A stretch of DNA of 64,000 nucleotides from RPQJ01 sp963707145 (lineage in GTDB: Bacteria > Pseudomonadota > Gammaproteobacteria > Steroidobacterales > Steroidobacteraceae). The DNA is taken from the NCBI GenBank assembly GCA_963707145.1, contig CAVPOQ010000006.1, positions 65,156 to 129,155 on the forward strand, written 5' to 3'. Each line of letters opens with the position of its first letter. Within the stretch, counting starts at the first letter, position 1. Under the pieces are notes generated by a model. The model saw only the letters and a program-made list of their open reading frames with translations. It had not been told where the DNA came from and searched no databases. Below are positions 24,278 through 34,789 of this stretch, one piece after another. The position numbers and the translations under genes were made by a program.

Positions 24278-25078
24278 CTACAGCCCGAGCACGTCCAGCA
24301 TCGAGTAGAGCCCCGGCGGTCGGCCGGCCACCCAGCGGGCAGCAACGAGCGCCCCGCGGGCGAATGCGGAGCGGTCCTCGGCGTGGTGCGCCAGTTCCAC
24401 CCGCTCGCCGGGGCCGGCGAAGACGAGGCGATGGTCGCCGACGATGTCCCCGCCACGCACCACGGCGAAGCCGATCGCGCCGTCCGGGCGCGGTCCGCTC
24501 GCCCCGTGCCGGTCGTACACGGCGGCCAGCTCGAGCGTCGTTCCGCGTCCGCGGGCCACGGCATGCCCGAGGCCGAGCGCCGTGCCGCTCGGCGCGTCGA
24601 CCTTGTGGCGGTGGTGGGCCTCGACGATCTCCGCGTCGTACCCGGACCCGAGGGCGCGGGCCGCAAGTTCCGCCAGTCTGAACAGCAGGTTGACGCCGAG
24701 ACTCATGTTCGGGGCCAGCACGACCGGGATCGTGGCCGCGAGACGCGCCAGCTCGGCGCGGCCGGCGTCGTCGTGCCCGGTGGTGCCGATCACGAGCGGA
24801 ATTCCCGCCGCGGCGCAGCGCCGGGCATGCGCGAGCGACGGCGCCGGAAGGGTGAAGTCGATCGCCACCGCGGCGCCATCGAGTGCGAGACCGGGATCGC
24901 TGCCGATGGCCACGGCGAGCGGCGCGATGCCGGCGATTACGCCCGCGTCGTGGCCGGTCGCAGCGTCGCCTGGGGCTGCCAGGGCGCCGCTCAGGCGCAG
25001 GTCGCTCGCCTCCGCCAGCAGCGCGACGATGGTCCGCCCCATCCGGCCCGATGCGCCGAGCACTGCGATATTCAGCAC
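24278..25078 (-). CDS. dapB: 4-hydroxy-tetrahydrodipicolinate reductase
   Basis: Lysine/diaminopimelate pathway reductase using NAD(P)H, 266 residues. The nucleotide-binding loop is LGASGRMGRTI, and the catalytic motif HHRHKVDAPSGTAL follows near residue 155. A GTG at 25078 (read MLNIAVLGASGRMG) is chosen because it places the Rossmann strand at residue 2 and follows the dnaJ stop by 7 bases. Confidence 0.95.
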   Translation of the reverse strand: MLNIAVLGASGRMGRTIVALLAEASDLRLSGALAAPGDAATGHDAGVIAGIAPLAVAIGSDPGLALDGAAVAIDFTLPAPSLAHARRCAAAGIPLVIGTTGHDDAGRAELARLAATIPVVLAPNMSLGVNLLFRLAELAARALGSGYDAEIVEAHHRHKVDAPSGTALGLGHAVARGRGTTLELAAVYDRHGASGPRPDGAIGFAVVRGGDIVGDHRLVFAGPGERVELAHHAEDRSAFARGALVAARWVAGRPPGLYSMLDVLGL

Positions 25079-25085
25079 GACCAGC

Positions 25086-26222
25086 TCACTCCCCGAGGCT
25101 GCGGAAGAAGCGCTTGACCCCGTCGAGCCAGGAGTCCTCGCGCGGGTGGTGACGGCTGGAGTCGCTCTGCAGCGACTCCTCGAACTGCTGCAGCAGTTCC
25201 TTCTGCTCGCGCGTGAGGTCGACGGGCGTTTCGACCACCACCCGGCAGAAGAGGTCACCGGTCGCGCCTCCGCGCACGGGCTTGATGCCCTTCTCGCGCA
25301 GCCGGAAGACCCGTCCGGACTGAGTCTCCGCCGGAATCTTGATCGTTGCCTGGCCATCGAGCGTCGGCACCTCGACGGAACCGCCGAGTGCCGCGCGCGC
25401 GAAGCTCACCGGCACCTCGCAGGACAGATGGCTGCCGTCGCGCTCGAAGATCGGATGCTCGCGCACCCGGACCTCGACATAGAGGTCGCCGGTGGGCCCG
25501 CCGTTGCGCCCCGTCTCGCCCTCGCCCGACAGCCGGATGCGGTCGCCCGTGTCGACGCCCGCGGGCACCTTCACGGACAGCGTCTTCTGCTTGCGCTGGC
25601 GGCCCTGGCCGCGGCACTTTCCGCAGGGGTCGCTCACGATCTGGCCGCGCCCGTGGCAGCGCGGGCAGGTCTGCTGCACGGTGAAAAACCCCTGCTGCAT
25701 CCGTACCTGGCCGGCACCCCGGCAGGTGTCGCAGGGCGCGGGCTTCGAGCCCTTCGCCGCGCCGCTGCCGCTGCATTCCTCGCACTCCGCGAGCGTCGTG
25801 AACTCGATGCTGCAGGTGTCGCCGAACACCGCCTGCTCGAGGTCGAGCTCGAGCTCGTAGCGCAGGTCGGCGCCGCGGAACACCTGCGAGCGACCACGGC
25901 GGCCGCCACCGAAGATGTCGCCGAACACGTCGCCGAAGATGTCGCCGAAGGCGTCCCGGGGGTCGAAGCCCCCGCCTGCGCCCCCGCCACGCATGCCGTC
26001 CACGCCGGCGTGGCCGAACTGGTCGTAGGCCGCTCGCTTCTGGGCGTCGGTGAGGGTCTCGTAGGCCTCCTTGGCCTCCTTGAACTTACCCTCGGCGTCC
26101 CCGTCGCCCGGATTGCGATCCGGGTGGAACTTCATGGCGAGGCGGCGGTAGGCCTTCTTGATGTCGGCCTCCGACGCCGTCCGCGGCACGTCGAGGACCT
26201 GGTAGTAGTCGCGCTTCGCCAT
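25086..26222 (-). CDS. dnaJ: Chaperone protein DnaJ
   Basis: Hsp40 co-chaperone that stimulates DnaK ATPase. In order: J domain (residues 1-70) with the HPD motif in MKFHPDRNPGD, a Gly/Phe-rich linker, four CxxCxGxG zinc repeats (CEECSGSG, CDTCRGAG, CPRCHGRG, CGKCRGQG), and the substrate-binding C-terminal domains. It has 378 residues. It is downstream of dnaK with an intrinsic terminator between them, which would lower dnaJ expression relative to dnaK. Confidence 0.97.
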   Translation of the reverse strand: MAKRDYYQVLDVPRTASEADIKKAYRRLAMKFHPDRNPGDGDAEGKFKEAKEAYETLTDAQKRAAYDQFGHAGVDGMRGGGAGGGFDPRDAFGDIFGDVFGDIFGGGRRGRSQVFRGADLRYELELDLEQAVFGDTCSIEFTTLAECEECSGSGAAKGSKPAPCDTCRGAGQVRMQQGFFTVQQTCPRCHGRGQIVSDPCGKCRGQGRQRKQKTLSVKVPAGVDTGDRIRLSGEGETGRNGGPTGDLYVEVRVREHPIFERDGSHLSCEVPVSFARAALGGSVEVPTLDGQATIKIPAETQSGRVFRLREKGIKPVRGGATGDLFCRVVVETPVDLTREQKELLQQFEESLQSDSSRHHPREDSWLDGVKRFFRSLGE

Positions 26223-26253
26223 ACGATGTGCGGCCGATGTCCGGTCGGTAACG

Positions 26254-26287
26254 AAAAGCCGCCGCGGACGTTGTATCCCGCGGCGGC
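26254..26287 (-). terminator. Intrinsic terminator between dnaK and dnaJ
   Basis: A perfect 10-bp GC-rich stem (26258-26267 with 26278-26287) with a 10-base loop is followed on the minus strand by TTTT at 26254-26257. This is the clearest intrinsic terminator in the window. It lies in the 101-base dnaK-dnaJ gap. Confidence 0.75.
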
Positions 26288-26323
26288 CAGTCAGTCAGTG
26301 CAGCATAACCCCTCGGGGCCAGC

Positions 26324-28258
<1,935 letters not shown>

Positions 28259-28295
28259 GGTGGGGCTCCGTCCAGTCAGGATTTCGTTGACCGCC

Positions 28296-28324
28296 TAGGT
28301 GGGGGTCGACGGCCGGGATTCAAG
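28296..28324 (-). promoter_or_regulatory. Sigma-32-like heat-shock promoter upstream of dnaK
   Basis: On the minus strand CTTGAA (28319-28324) is followed after 14 bases by CCCCACCTA (28296-28304), one mismatch from the sigma-32 consensus CCCCATNTA. Spacing is in the known 13-17 range. The element lies between the grpE stop and the dnaK start, 37 bases ahead of the dnaK ATG, so it could drive dnaK without hrcA and grpE. Confidence 0.65.
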
Positions 28325-28885
28325 TCAGTTCGCATGCGGATCCGCTGCGGCGGGGTCCGGGACGCGGGCCACCAGCACCCGCGCCGGGCGCAGCAGGCGC
28401 CCGTTGAGCACGTAGCCCTTCTGGACCACGGCCAGCACGGTGCCCGGCGGCTGCTCGGCGCTCGGCTGGGTCGCAATGGCCTCGTGGAACTCCGGGTTGA
28501 AGGCCTGCCCCGCCGGGTCGAGCACACTCACGCCGGCCTTCTCAAAGGCCCGGTTGACCAGCCGCAACGTGGCCTCCATGCCCTCGAGCAGGCGTTCAGG
28601 CTGGGCGGTCGCAACGGACTGCAGGCCGAGTTCGAGGCTGTCGCGGACCTCGAGGAGGTCGCCAGCGAAGCGCTCGACCGCGTAGCGGCTGGCCGACTCG
28701 AGGTCCCGCTGGCCCCGCTTGCGGACGTTCTCGGTCTCGGCGACCGCCCGCAGATAGCTGTTCCAGTGCTCCTGGGCCCTCGCCTCGGCGTCGGCCAGCG
28801 CCGCCTCGAGGTCGTCGGGCACGGGATCCGCGGCGCCGCCTGGGGTGTCGTCCAGGTTCGATGGGGTGTCGGAGGGGTGGGTCAT
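28325..28885 (-). CDS. grpE: Nucleotide exchange factor GrpE
   Basis: Dimeric exchange factor for DnaK, 186 residues from the ATG at 28885 (MTHPSDTPSNLDD). A long helical region (about residues 25-90) contains NSYLRAVAETENVRKRGQRDLE, and the C-terminal beta domain contains FNPEFHEAIATQPS and VLAVVQKGYVLNGRLLRPARV. A longer in-frame start at 28945 would only add a basic leader and has no better ribosome site. Confidence 0.95.
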   Translation of the reverse strand: MTHPSDTPSNLDDTPGGAADPVPDDLEAALADAEARAQEHWNSYLRAVAETENVRKRGQRDLESASRYAVERFAGDLLEVRDSLELGLQSVATAQPERLLEGMEATLRLVNRAFEKAGVSVLDPAGQAFNPEFHEAIATQPSAEQPPGTVLAVVQKGYVLNGRLLRPARVLVARVPDPAAADPHAN

Positions 28886-28966
28886 GTCGGCTCGCCTGGT
28901 TGCAGTGGCCGCGCCCCGTCCGGCCGCAATGGCCGAAGGCGACACGGGTCGCAGGGGATATCGGGC

Positions 28967-30034
28967 CTAGCGGCGTGAATTCAAGGCGGAGCCGAGCAGC
29001 CGGGCCGTCACGTCCACGATCGGAATGACTCGCTCGTAGGCCATACGGGTCGGGCCGATCACGCCGAGCACCCCGACCGTCTCGTTGTCGAGCAGGTAGG
29101 GGGCGGTGACGAGGCTGCAGTCGTCGAGGATCTGGTAGCCCGACTCCTGCCCGATGAAGATCTGCACGCCCTCGGCCCGCAGGCTCAGGTCGAGCAGGTT
29201 GAGGATGTCGCGCCGGGCCGTGAAGGCCTCGAACAGCCGCCGCAGCTTCTCGACGCTCGAGAGCTCCGCGAACTCCATCAGGTTGGTCTCCCCGGCGATC
29301 ACGTACTCCGGGGCGTCGCGGCCGCCCTCGCCCAGCATCTCCTGCGCGACGCGGATCGCGTCGAGCATCAGCTGGTTGAGGCTCTCCCCGGTCTGCTTGA
29401 GCTCCTGCACGAGATCCTCGCGCACCTGGCGCAGTTCCTTGCCGGCGAACTGGGCGTTGAGGAAATTGGCGGCGCGGCGCAGTTCCTCCGCGGAATGACG
29501 GCGATCGAGCTGGACGATGCGGTTCTGCACGTCGCGGCCGTTCACGACCATCACCGCCAGCACCCGGTTGTCCGACAGCGGCAGGAACTCGATCTGGCTC
29601 AGCGACTGGTGCGGCTGGCGCGGGATCGTCACGACACCGGCGAGGTGCGTGATCGAGGACAGTACCTGCGAGGCGACCGACACCAGCGCCTTGGGGTCGC
29701 GGTCGTGCTCGTCCTCGAGCCGCCGCTGCAGTTCCGCGATCACGTCGTGCTCGGCGCCGGGGCCGCGCTGGCGCAGCAGCGTGTCGACGAAGAAGCGGTA
29801 GCCCTTGTCCGTGGGGACGCGCCCGGCGGAGGTGTGCGGCGAATTCACGAAGCCGTACTCCTCGAGGTCCGCCATCACGTTGCGGACCGTGGCCGCGCTC
29901 AGGTTCAGCCCGGAGTCGCGCGACAGGGTCCGCGAACCGACCGGCTGGCCCTCGCGGATGTAGCTCTCGACCAGCACGCGCAGCAGGTGGCGCGCGCGGT
30001 CGTTCAGCACGTCCTCGGGATGCTCACGTGTCAT
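28967..30034 (-). CDS. hrcA: Heat-inducible transcription repressor HrcA
   Basis: Winged-helix repressor that in other bacteria binds the CIRCE element and is stabilised by GroEL. It has 355 residues from the ATG at 30034. The DNA-binding N-terminus shows LVESYIREGQPVGSRTLSRDSGLNLSAATVRNVMADLEEYGFV. The GAF-like middle and the C-terminus (LGVIGPTRMAYERVIPIVD) are typical. A TTGACT hexamer lies upstream at 30107-30112 without a clear partner, and no CIRCE palindrome is visible nearby. Confidence 0.95.
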   Translation of the reverse strand: MTREHPEDVLNDRARHLLRVLVESYIREGQPVGSRTLSRDSGLNLSAATVRNVMADLEEYGFVNSPHTSAGRVPTDKGYRFFVDTLLRQRGPGAEHDVIAELQRRLEDEHDRDPKALVSVASQVLSSITHLAGVVTIPRQPHQSLSQIEFLPLSDNRVLAVMVVNGRDVQNRIVQLDRRHSAEELRRAANFLNAQFAGKELRQVREDLVQELKQTGESLNQLMLDAIRVAQEMLGEGGRDAPEYVIAGETNLMEFAELSSVEKLRRLFEAFTARRDILNLLDLSLRAEGVQIFIGQESGYQILDDCSLVTAPYLLDNETVGVLGVIGPTRMAYERVIPIVDVTARLLGSALNSRR

Positions 30035-30190
30035 GCAGCGCAAGCCCTGCTGCGGCCAGCGAAAACTCCGTCCATGGCGCACAGAATTGCAACGCCTTCG
30101 CCGGCAAGTCAAGCGCTCGAATCGGAGCGCATCGCCCACGATTGCGCGCTGGCCCGCCGCCGCACCCGCGTGCTAAAAGACCAGCCAACG

Positions 30191-31099
30191 ATGGACAGGG
30201 CTCACGCCGCATTCTCGACGATTTCCCTCGCGGGCCGGGCCACCGATCCGCGGGTCACCGAGGCCATGCTCGGCCTCGCCCGTCACCTCCTCGATCGCGG
30301 TTGCAGAGTGCGGGCCGTGGCGGCTTCGGGCGTGGACTTCGCGGCGCTGCCGGTCGACGCCGTCACGGAGGCCGAGCTGGTGCGAGGCGCCGACCTGCTG
30401 GTTGCGGTGGGCGGCGACGGCACGATGCTGCACGCAGCCCGCATGGCGGCTGCCGTTGGTGTCCCCGTGCTGGGCGTCAACCGCGGTCGCCTCGGCTTCC
30501 TCGCCGACATCGGCCCCGAGCGCATGCTCGAGAGCGTGGACGACGCGCTCGAGGGTCGCTGCCTCCCCGAGCAGCGGATGCTGCTCGAGGCGAGCCTCGG
30601 CGCCGCCGCCGGACGCCGCACCGCGCTCGCGCTGAACGACGTGGTGGTCGCCAAGGGCGAATCGGGCCGGATGCTCGACCTGCGCACCTGGGTCGACGGC
30701 GCCTACGTCAACACCCACGGCGGCGACGGCTTCATCGTGTCCACCTCCACCGGCTCGACGGCCTACGCGCTGTCCTGCGGGGGGCCGATCGTCCACCCGG
30801 CGCTGGCGGCGCTCGTGCTGGTGCCGATCTGCCCGCACACGCTGTCCGACCGCCCGATCGTGGTCGGCGCCGACAGCGTGGTCGAGATCGAGATCGCCGA
30901 CCGGCACGAGACCGGCGCGCTGGTGGTCTGCGACGGCATCGTGCTCGGCGAACTCGAGGCCGGTGCGCGGCTGCGCGTCGCCCGGGCGACGATCACGGCC
31001 ACCCTGCTGCACCCGCCCGGCCACGACTACTACCGCATCCTGCGCTCGAAGCTGCACTGGGGCCGCGGCGACCGTCACGGCCAGCCGCCGGTCGTCTGA
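30191..31099 (+). CDS. nadK: NAD kinase
   Basis: Phosphorylates NAD+ to NADP+, 302 residues. The GGDGT motif is in LLVAVGGDGTMLHAAR and the second site in NTHGGDGFIVSTSTGSTAYALSCGG; ALNDVVVAKGE is also conserved. It starts at the ATG at 30191 and is divergent from hrcA over 156 bases. recN begins 7 bases after its stop. Confidence 0.95.
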   Translation: MDRAHAAFSTISLAGRATDPRVTEAMLGLARHLLDRGCRVRAVAASGVDFAALPVDAVTEAELVRGADLLVAVGGDGTMLHAARMAAAVGVPVLGVNRGRLGFLADIGPERMLESVDDALEGRCLPEQRMLLEASLGAAAGRRTALALNDVVVAKGESGRMLDLRTWVDGAYVNTHGGDGFIVSTSTGSTAYALSCGGPIVHPALAALVLVPICPHTLSDRPIVVGADSVVEIEIADRHETGALVVCDGIVLGELEAGARLRVARATITATLLHPPGHDYYRILRSKLHWGRGDRHGQPPVV

Positions 31100-31106
31100 G
31101 GCTGCG

Positions 31107-32861
31107 GTGCTTACCCAGCTGCAGATTCGCGATTTCGCGATCGTCGAGGCCGTGGAGGTCGAGCTGGGCCCGGGGTTCACGGCACTGACCGGCGAGACCG
31201 GCGCCGGCAAGTCAATCCTGGTCGACGCGCTGCTGCTGGCCGTCGGTGGCCGCGCGGACAGCGGCGTGGTCCGCCACGGCGCCGCGCGTGCCGAAGTCAC
31301 CGCGACCTTCGACGTACCCACGAACGCGGCGGCGCTGGCGTGGTTGGCGGCCCAGGAAATCGCGCATGACGGCGAGGTGGTGCTGCGCCGGACGGTCGGC
31401 GCCGACGGTCGCGGCCGCGCCTGGATCAACGGGCGGGTCATGCCGGCGCAGTCGCTGCGCGAGTTGGGCGGGTTGCTGGTCGACGTGCACGGCCAGCTCG
31501 AGTTCCAGTCGCTCGCCAGGCGCGACTACCAGCGCGAGCTGCTTGACGACAGCGGCCGCCTACAGGCCGCGACTCAAGCGATGCGCGAGGCCTACCTAAC
31601 GTGGCGCAGGCTCGCGGAGGAGCGCGCGGCCTTCGAGGCCCGCGGCCGCGACCGCGGGCACCGACTGGAGCTGCTGGAGCACTACGTGACTGAACTCGAG
31701 GCACTCGATCCCACGCCGGAGGAGCCCGCGCGGCTCGGCGAGGAGCGGCGGCGCATCGCCGCACTCGGGAGGCTTGCGGAGGGCACGGCACAGGTCGAGG
31801 CGCTGCTCGCGGGCGAGGGAGCCGACGTGGCCGCAGCGCTCGGACGCGCGCAGACGGTGCTCAGGCAACTCGCAGCACTCGATCCCGCGCTGGACGGCAC
31901 CGGTCAGCTGGTCGAGGAAGCGGCCATCGCCTGCCGCGAGGCGGTGGCGAGCCTGCGTCGTTACGCCGACTCGCTGGAGGCGGACCCGGCGCGGCAGGAG
32001 TGGATCGAATCGCGGCTCGCCGCGCTGGAGGACGTCGCGCGCAAGCATCGCGTGGACGCGGGAGAACTGCCCGAACTGCGCCAGCGGCTGGCCGAGGAGC
32101 TGCAGGCCTTGCGCAGCGGCGCCGTGGACCTCGGCGAACTCGAGCGTCGCCTCGCCGCCGCGCGCCTGGAGCGCGACGCTGCCGCGGAGCGGCTGCGAAC
32201 GGCGCGGCGCGGTGCCGCGACCGTGCTCGACGAGCGCGTCACGGCGCTGATGCAGGGACTCGGCATGCCCTCCGGCGTCTTCCGCACCAGCATCGAGGCC
32301 CGCGATCCCGGGCAGTGCGGCGAGCACGGTGCCGACGACATCGAGTTCACGGTGAGCGCCAACCCCGGTCAGCCGCCACGGCCGCTGGCGCGCGTCGCGT
32401 CGGGGGGCGAACTCTCGCGCATCAGCCTGGCGCTGCAGGTCGCCACGCTCGACGCGGCGCACCTGCCCTGCCTGGTGTTCGACGAGGTGGACGCCGGCGT
32501 GGGCGGCGCGGTGGCCGAAATGGTGGGTCGGCAGCTCGCGTCGCTGGCGGAATCCGGTCAGGTGCTGTGCGTCACGCATCTCGCCCAGGTGGCAGCGCAG
32601 GCCGACCACCAGTTCAGCGTGTCGAAGCAGGTCTCCGGGGGCGCGGTCCGCACCTCGGTGCAGTCGCTTGGCGCGGCGCCACGGGTCGAGGAACTCGCGC
32701 GCATGCTCGGCGGCACACGCATCACCGCCACCACGCGCGAACACGCCCGCGAGATGCTGGAGTCGGCCCGGCGGCGGCCGCGGTCGCTCAGGGCTGGCGC
32801 AGGCGGTGCGGGCAGTCGGCGCGGAGGCAGCGGCCGCGCAGGGTCAGCGAGTGGTCCATGA
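31107..32861 (+). CDS. recN: DNA repair protein RecN
   Basis: SMC-like ATPase in recombinational repair of double-strand breaks. Walker A is GETGAGKSILVDALLLAVGG near residue 30, a long coiled-coil middle follows, and the ABC signature and Walker B are seen in RVASGGELSRISLAL and LPCLVFDEVDAGVGG. The start is a GTG at 31107 (read MLTQLQIRDFAIVEAV). The 584 residues exceed the usual ~555 because the last ~30 (Arg/Gly/Ser-rich, low complexity) run 74 bases into the 3' end of the convergent fur gene. Confidence 0.94.
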   Translation: MLTQLQIRDFAIVEAVEVELGPGFTALTGETGAGKSILVDALLLAVGGRADSGVVRHGAARAEVTATFDVPTNAAALAWLAAQEIAHDGEVVLRRTVGADGRGRAWINGRVMPAQSLRELGGLLVDVHGQLEFQSLARRDYQRELLDDSGRLQAATQAMREAYLTWRRLAEERAAFEARGRDRGHRLELLEHYVTELEALDPTPEEPARLGEERRRIAALGRLAEGTAQVEALLAGEGADVAAALGRAQTVLRQLAALDPALDGTGQLVEEAAIACREAVASLRRYADSLEADPARQEWIESRLAALEDVARKHRVDAGELPELRQRLAEELQALRSGAVDLGELERRLAAARLERDAAAERLRTARRGAATVLDERVTALMQGLGMPSGVFRTSIEARDPGQCGEHGADDIEFTVSANPGQPPRPLARVASGGELSRISLALQVATLDAAHLPCLVFDEVDAGVGGAVAEMVGRQLASLAESGQVLCVTHLAQVAAQADHQFSVSKQVSGGAVRTSVQSLGAAPRVEELARMLGGTRITATTREHAREMLESARRRPRSLRAGAGGAGSRRGGSGRAGSASGP

Positions 32862-33219
32862 GCTCGAAGCCCAGCCGCGCGGCGATCTCGCGCTGGCGCT
32901 CCTCGATCGCGGCGTCGGTGAACTCCTCGACTCTGGCGCAGTCCTCGCAGACGATGTGGTCGTGGTGCTCGCCCTCGTCGAGTTCGAACACCGCCGTGCC
33001 GCCCTCGAAATGGTGGCGCGTGACGAGCCCGGCGGACTCGAACTGCGTGAGCACGCGATAGACGGTCGCCAGTCCGATGTCCTCGTTGGACTCGAGCAGC
33101 CGCCGGTAGACGTCCTCGGCGCTCATGTGCCGCGCGGGGTTGCCGGCCAGGATCTCGAGGATCTTGAGCCGCGGCACCGTGATCTTGAGGCCGGCGCGAC
33201 GCAGTTGCGAAGGTTCCAC
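32788..33219 (-). CDS. fur: Ferric uptake regulator Fur
   Basis: Fe2+-dependent repressor of iron uptake, 143 residues. The winged helix includes LKITVPRLKILEIL and DIGLATVYRVLTQFESAGLV; the metal sites show HHDH at 85-88, C91/C94 and C131/C136. The start is a GTG at 33219 (read MEPSQLRRAGLKITVP), with AGGGGA about 10 bases upstream. It is divergent from bamE, the classic fur/smpA arrangement next to recN. Confidence 0.96.
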   Translation of the reverse strand: MEPSQLRRAGLKITVPRLKILEILAGNPARHMSAEDVYRRLLESNEDIGLATVYRVLTQFESAGLVTRHHFEGGTAVFELDEGEHHDHIVCEDCARVEEFTDAAIEERQREIAARLGFELMDHSLTLRGRCLRADCPHRLRQP

Positions 33220-33300
33220 GTGTACACCGTCCCCTGTGGCAACCGCGAGGGCGTCGCCGTTGTTGTATGATCCGCGGCCATTATGTCCGGCGCGCGCCGG

Positions 33301-33334
33301 CAACTCCATACACCATACCGCCAACTCCATATAC
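33301..33334 (+). repeat. Two near-identical 13-base direct repeats before the bamE start
   Basis: CAACTCCATACAC (33301-33313) and CAACTCCATATAC (33322-33334) differ at one base and are 21 bases apart, two helical turns. The second copy abuts the ATG of bamE. They could form a binding site for a dimeric regulator or be a small duplication; nothing in the sequence decides between these. Confidence 0.6.
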
Positions 33335-33829
33335 ATGAGACGCCCGTCGTCCCGGTCCGCCCCGCACGCCGCCATGCGGTCAGTGCTGCTCGCCGTCACC
33401 GTCGTCGCCGCTGGCTGCGTCTACCGGCCCGACATCCAGCAGGGCAACCTGCTCAAGATCTCCAGTATCGAGCAGGTCACGGTCGGCATGTCGCGAAGCC
33501 AGGTGCGCTTCCTGCTCGGGACCCCGATGGTTTCCGACCCGTTCGCGCCCGACCGCTGGGACTATGTGTACAGCTTTACCTACGGCAGCGAGCGCTACAC
33601 CGACATCGCGCACTTCGTCGTGCGCTTTGAGGGCGACAAGGTCTCGAGCGTGGAGAAGCTCGACCTCCCCGAGCCGCCGCGCAGGAACCGGCCGCGGTCG
33701 TGGAAGTTCTGGCAGGACTCCGCCGTCGTGGCCGCGCCTGCCTCGACACCGGAACCGGCAGCGCCGCCGCCAGCGCCGACCGCCACCGATCCCAAACCGC
33801 CAGGCCTCGCGTCGCCCGCGGGCGCCTGA
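33335..33829 (+). CDS. bamE: Outer membrane assembly lipoprotein BamE (SmpA)
   Basis: Small lipoprotein of the BAM complex that inserts beta-barrel proteins. The signal peptide ends in the lipobox VAAGC, and the SmpA/OmlA fold carries QVTVGMSRSQVRFLLGTPMV and WDYVYSFTYGS. After about residue 115 it has a Pro/Ala-rich tail absent from Escherichia BamE, making 164 residues. Start alternatives are 33335 (used) and 33374; neither has a strong ribosome site. Confidence 0.92.
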   Translation: MRRPSSRSAPHAAMRSVLLAVTVVAAGCVYRPDIQQGNLLKISSIEQVTVGMSRSQVRFLLGTPMVSDPFAPDRWDYVYSFTYGSERYTDIAHFVVRFEGDKVSSVEKLDLPEPPRRNRPRSWKFWQDSAVVAAPASTPEPAAPPPAPTATDPKPPGLASPAGA

Positions 33830-33841
33830 TCCGGGCGTGCC

Positions 33842-33868
33842 CTGAGCGGCCTCAAGCGGCCCGCTCAG
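33842..33868. terminator. Hairpin between convergent bamE and rnfH
   Basis: An 8-bp stem CTGAGCGG/CCGCTCAG (33842-33849 with 33861-33868) closes an 11-base loop. It spans the gap between the two convergent genes and reaches the rnfH stop codon. No T tract is present, so it is at best a weak bidirectional terminator. Confidence 0.4.
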
Positions 33869-34191
33869 ACCGACCGGTCCCTCGCACGGCGCGTCGCCGG
33901 CCGATCGGCGCGTGCCGCTTCGCGCCGCGCCGCCCGCGGATCGATCCTGAGCGGGCGGTAGATCTCGACGCGATCGCCAGCCCGCAGGCGTTGCGTACAG
34001 TCCACGCGCCGGCCCCACACGCCGAGTGCCAGCGACGACTCCCGCAGTTCCGGGAACTCCGCGAACAGCCCGGACGCCTGCACTGCCTCCCCCGCGGTGG
34101 GGCCCGCCGCGAGCGGCAGGACCACGACCCGTTGGCAATCGGGCCGTGCATAGGCGACCTCGACCGTTGGAGGCACAGGGCTGCGGATCAA
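33865..34191 (-). CDS. rnfH: RnfH/RatB family ubiquitin-like protein
   Basis: Small beta-grasp protein (UPF0125) found beside ratA in most gammaproteobacteria; its biochemical role is not settled. The core reads VEVAYARPDCQRVVVLPLAAG, then SSLALGVWGRRVDCTQRLRAGDRVEIYRPL. The start is taken at a TTG (34191) whose TTGA overlaps the ratA stop and which follows a G-rich ribosome site; a GTG at 34176 is the alternative. The Arg-rich tail REAARADRPATRRARDRSV resembles other members. Confidence 0.88.
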   Translation of the reverse strand: MIRSPVPPTVEVAYARPDCQRVVVLPLAAGPTAGEAVQASGLFAEFPELRESSLALGVWGRRVDCTQRLRAGDRVEIYRPLRIDPRAARREAARADRPATRRARDRSV

Positions 34192-34718
34192 CTCTCGCGC
34201 CCCCCCTGCCAGCCGTCGCGTCGGCCTTCCGGCCGGTCGTTCGCCGGGCCGTCCGGCCCGCCGCCCGCCGGACCATCCAGCCGCCCGTGCAGCGCCCTCG
34301 CCCGCACGATGAATGCGTCGATCAGCGCGCCGCAGCTGTGCTCGAAGGCCTTGCCGAACAGCAGCGAAACCACCGGGTTGGCGAACTCGAAGCGCATCTC
34401 GAGTTCGATGCGCGTGCCCGCCGCACCGATCGGCGTGAAACTCCAGCGGCCGTCGAGCGTGCGGAACGGACCCTGCACCAGTTGCAGCGTCATGAATGCA
34501 GGGCGATCGAATGTATTGCGCGTGGTAAAGCGTTCGCGCACGCCGCCGCGCTGCATCTCCATGCTGGCGAGCAGCTCGTGCCCGGACTTCTCGTGCAGTT
34601 GCGCGGCCGCGACCCAGGGCAGGAACTCCGGATAGCGCTCGACGTCGATCACGAGGTCGAACATCTGCTCGGGGCTGAAGGTGACGAGCGCGCTGCGGCG
34701 GATGTCGCGGATGGCCAT
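34188..34718 (-). CDS. ratA: RatA / Coq10-like START-domain protein
   Basis: Polyketide cyclase/START-fold protein of 176 residues beginning MAIRDIRRSALVTFSPEQM. In Escherichia the homologue is called RatA and was reported to block 70S association; the wider family is related to the ubiquinone chaperone Coq10. Typical strands are MFDLVIDVERYPEFLPWV and FEFANPVVSLLFGKAFEHSC. The last ~30 residues are a Gly/Pro/Arg-rich extension not seen in the core family. Confidence 0.92.
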   Translation of the reverse strand: MAIRDIRRSALVTFSPEQMFDLVIDVERYPEFLPWVAAAQLHEKSGHELLASMEMQRGGVRERFTTRNTFDRPAFMTLQLVQGPFRTLDGRWSFTPIGAAGTRIELEMRFEFANPVVSLLFGKAFEHSCGALIDAFIVRARALHGRLDGPAGGGPDGPANDRPEGRRDGWQGGRES

Positions 34719-34789
34719 CGGGATCCCTGATCGCGGCGCAAGTGTAAGCGGGACGGTTAGAATGCGCGACCGCACCCGCCAGGTCCGAC

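Noticed and set aside
30035..30190. Possible CIRCE element between hrcA and nadK
   Set aside because: A TTAGCAC-like half-site occurs on the minus strand, but the matching half at 9-base spacing is absent.
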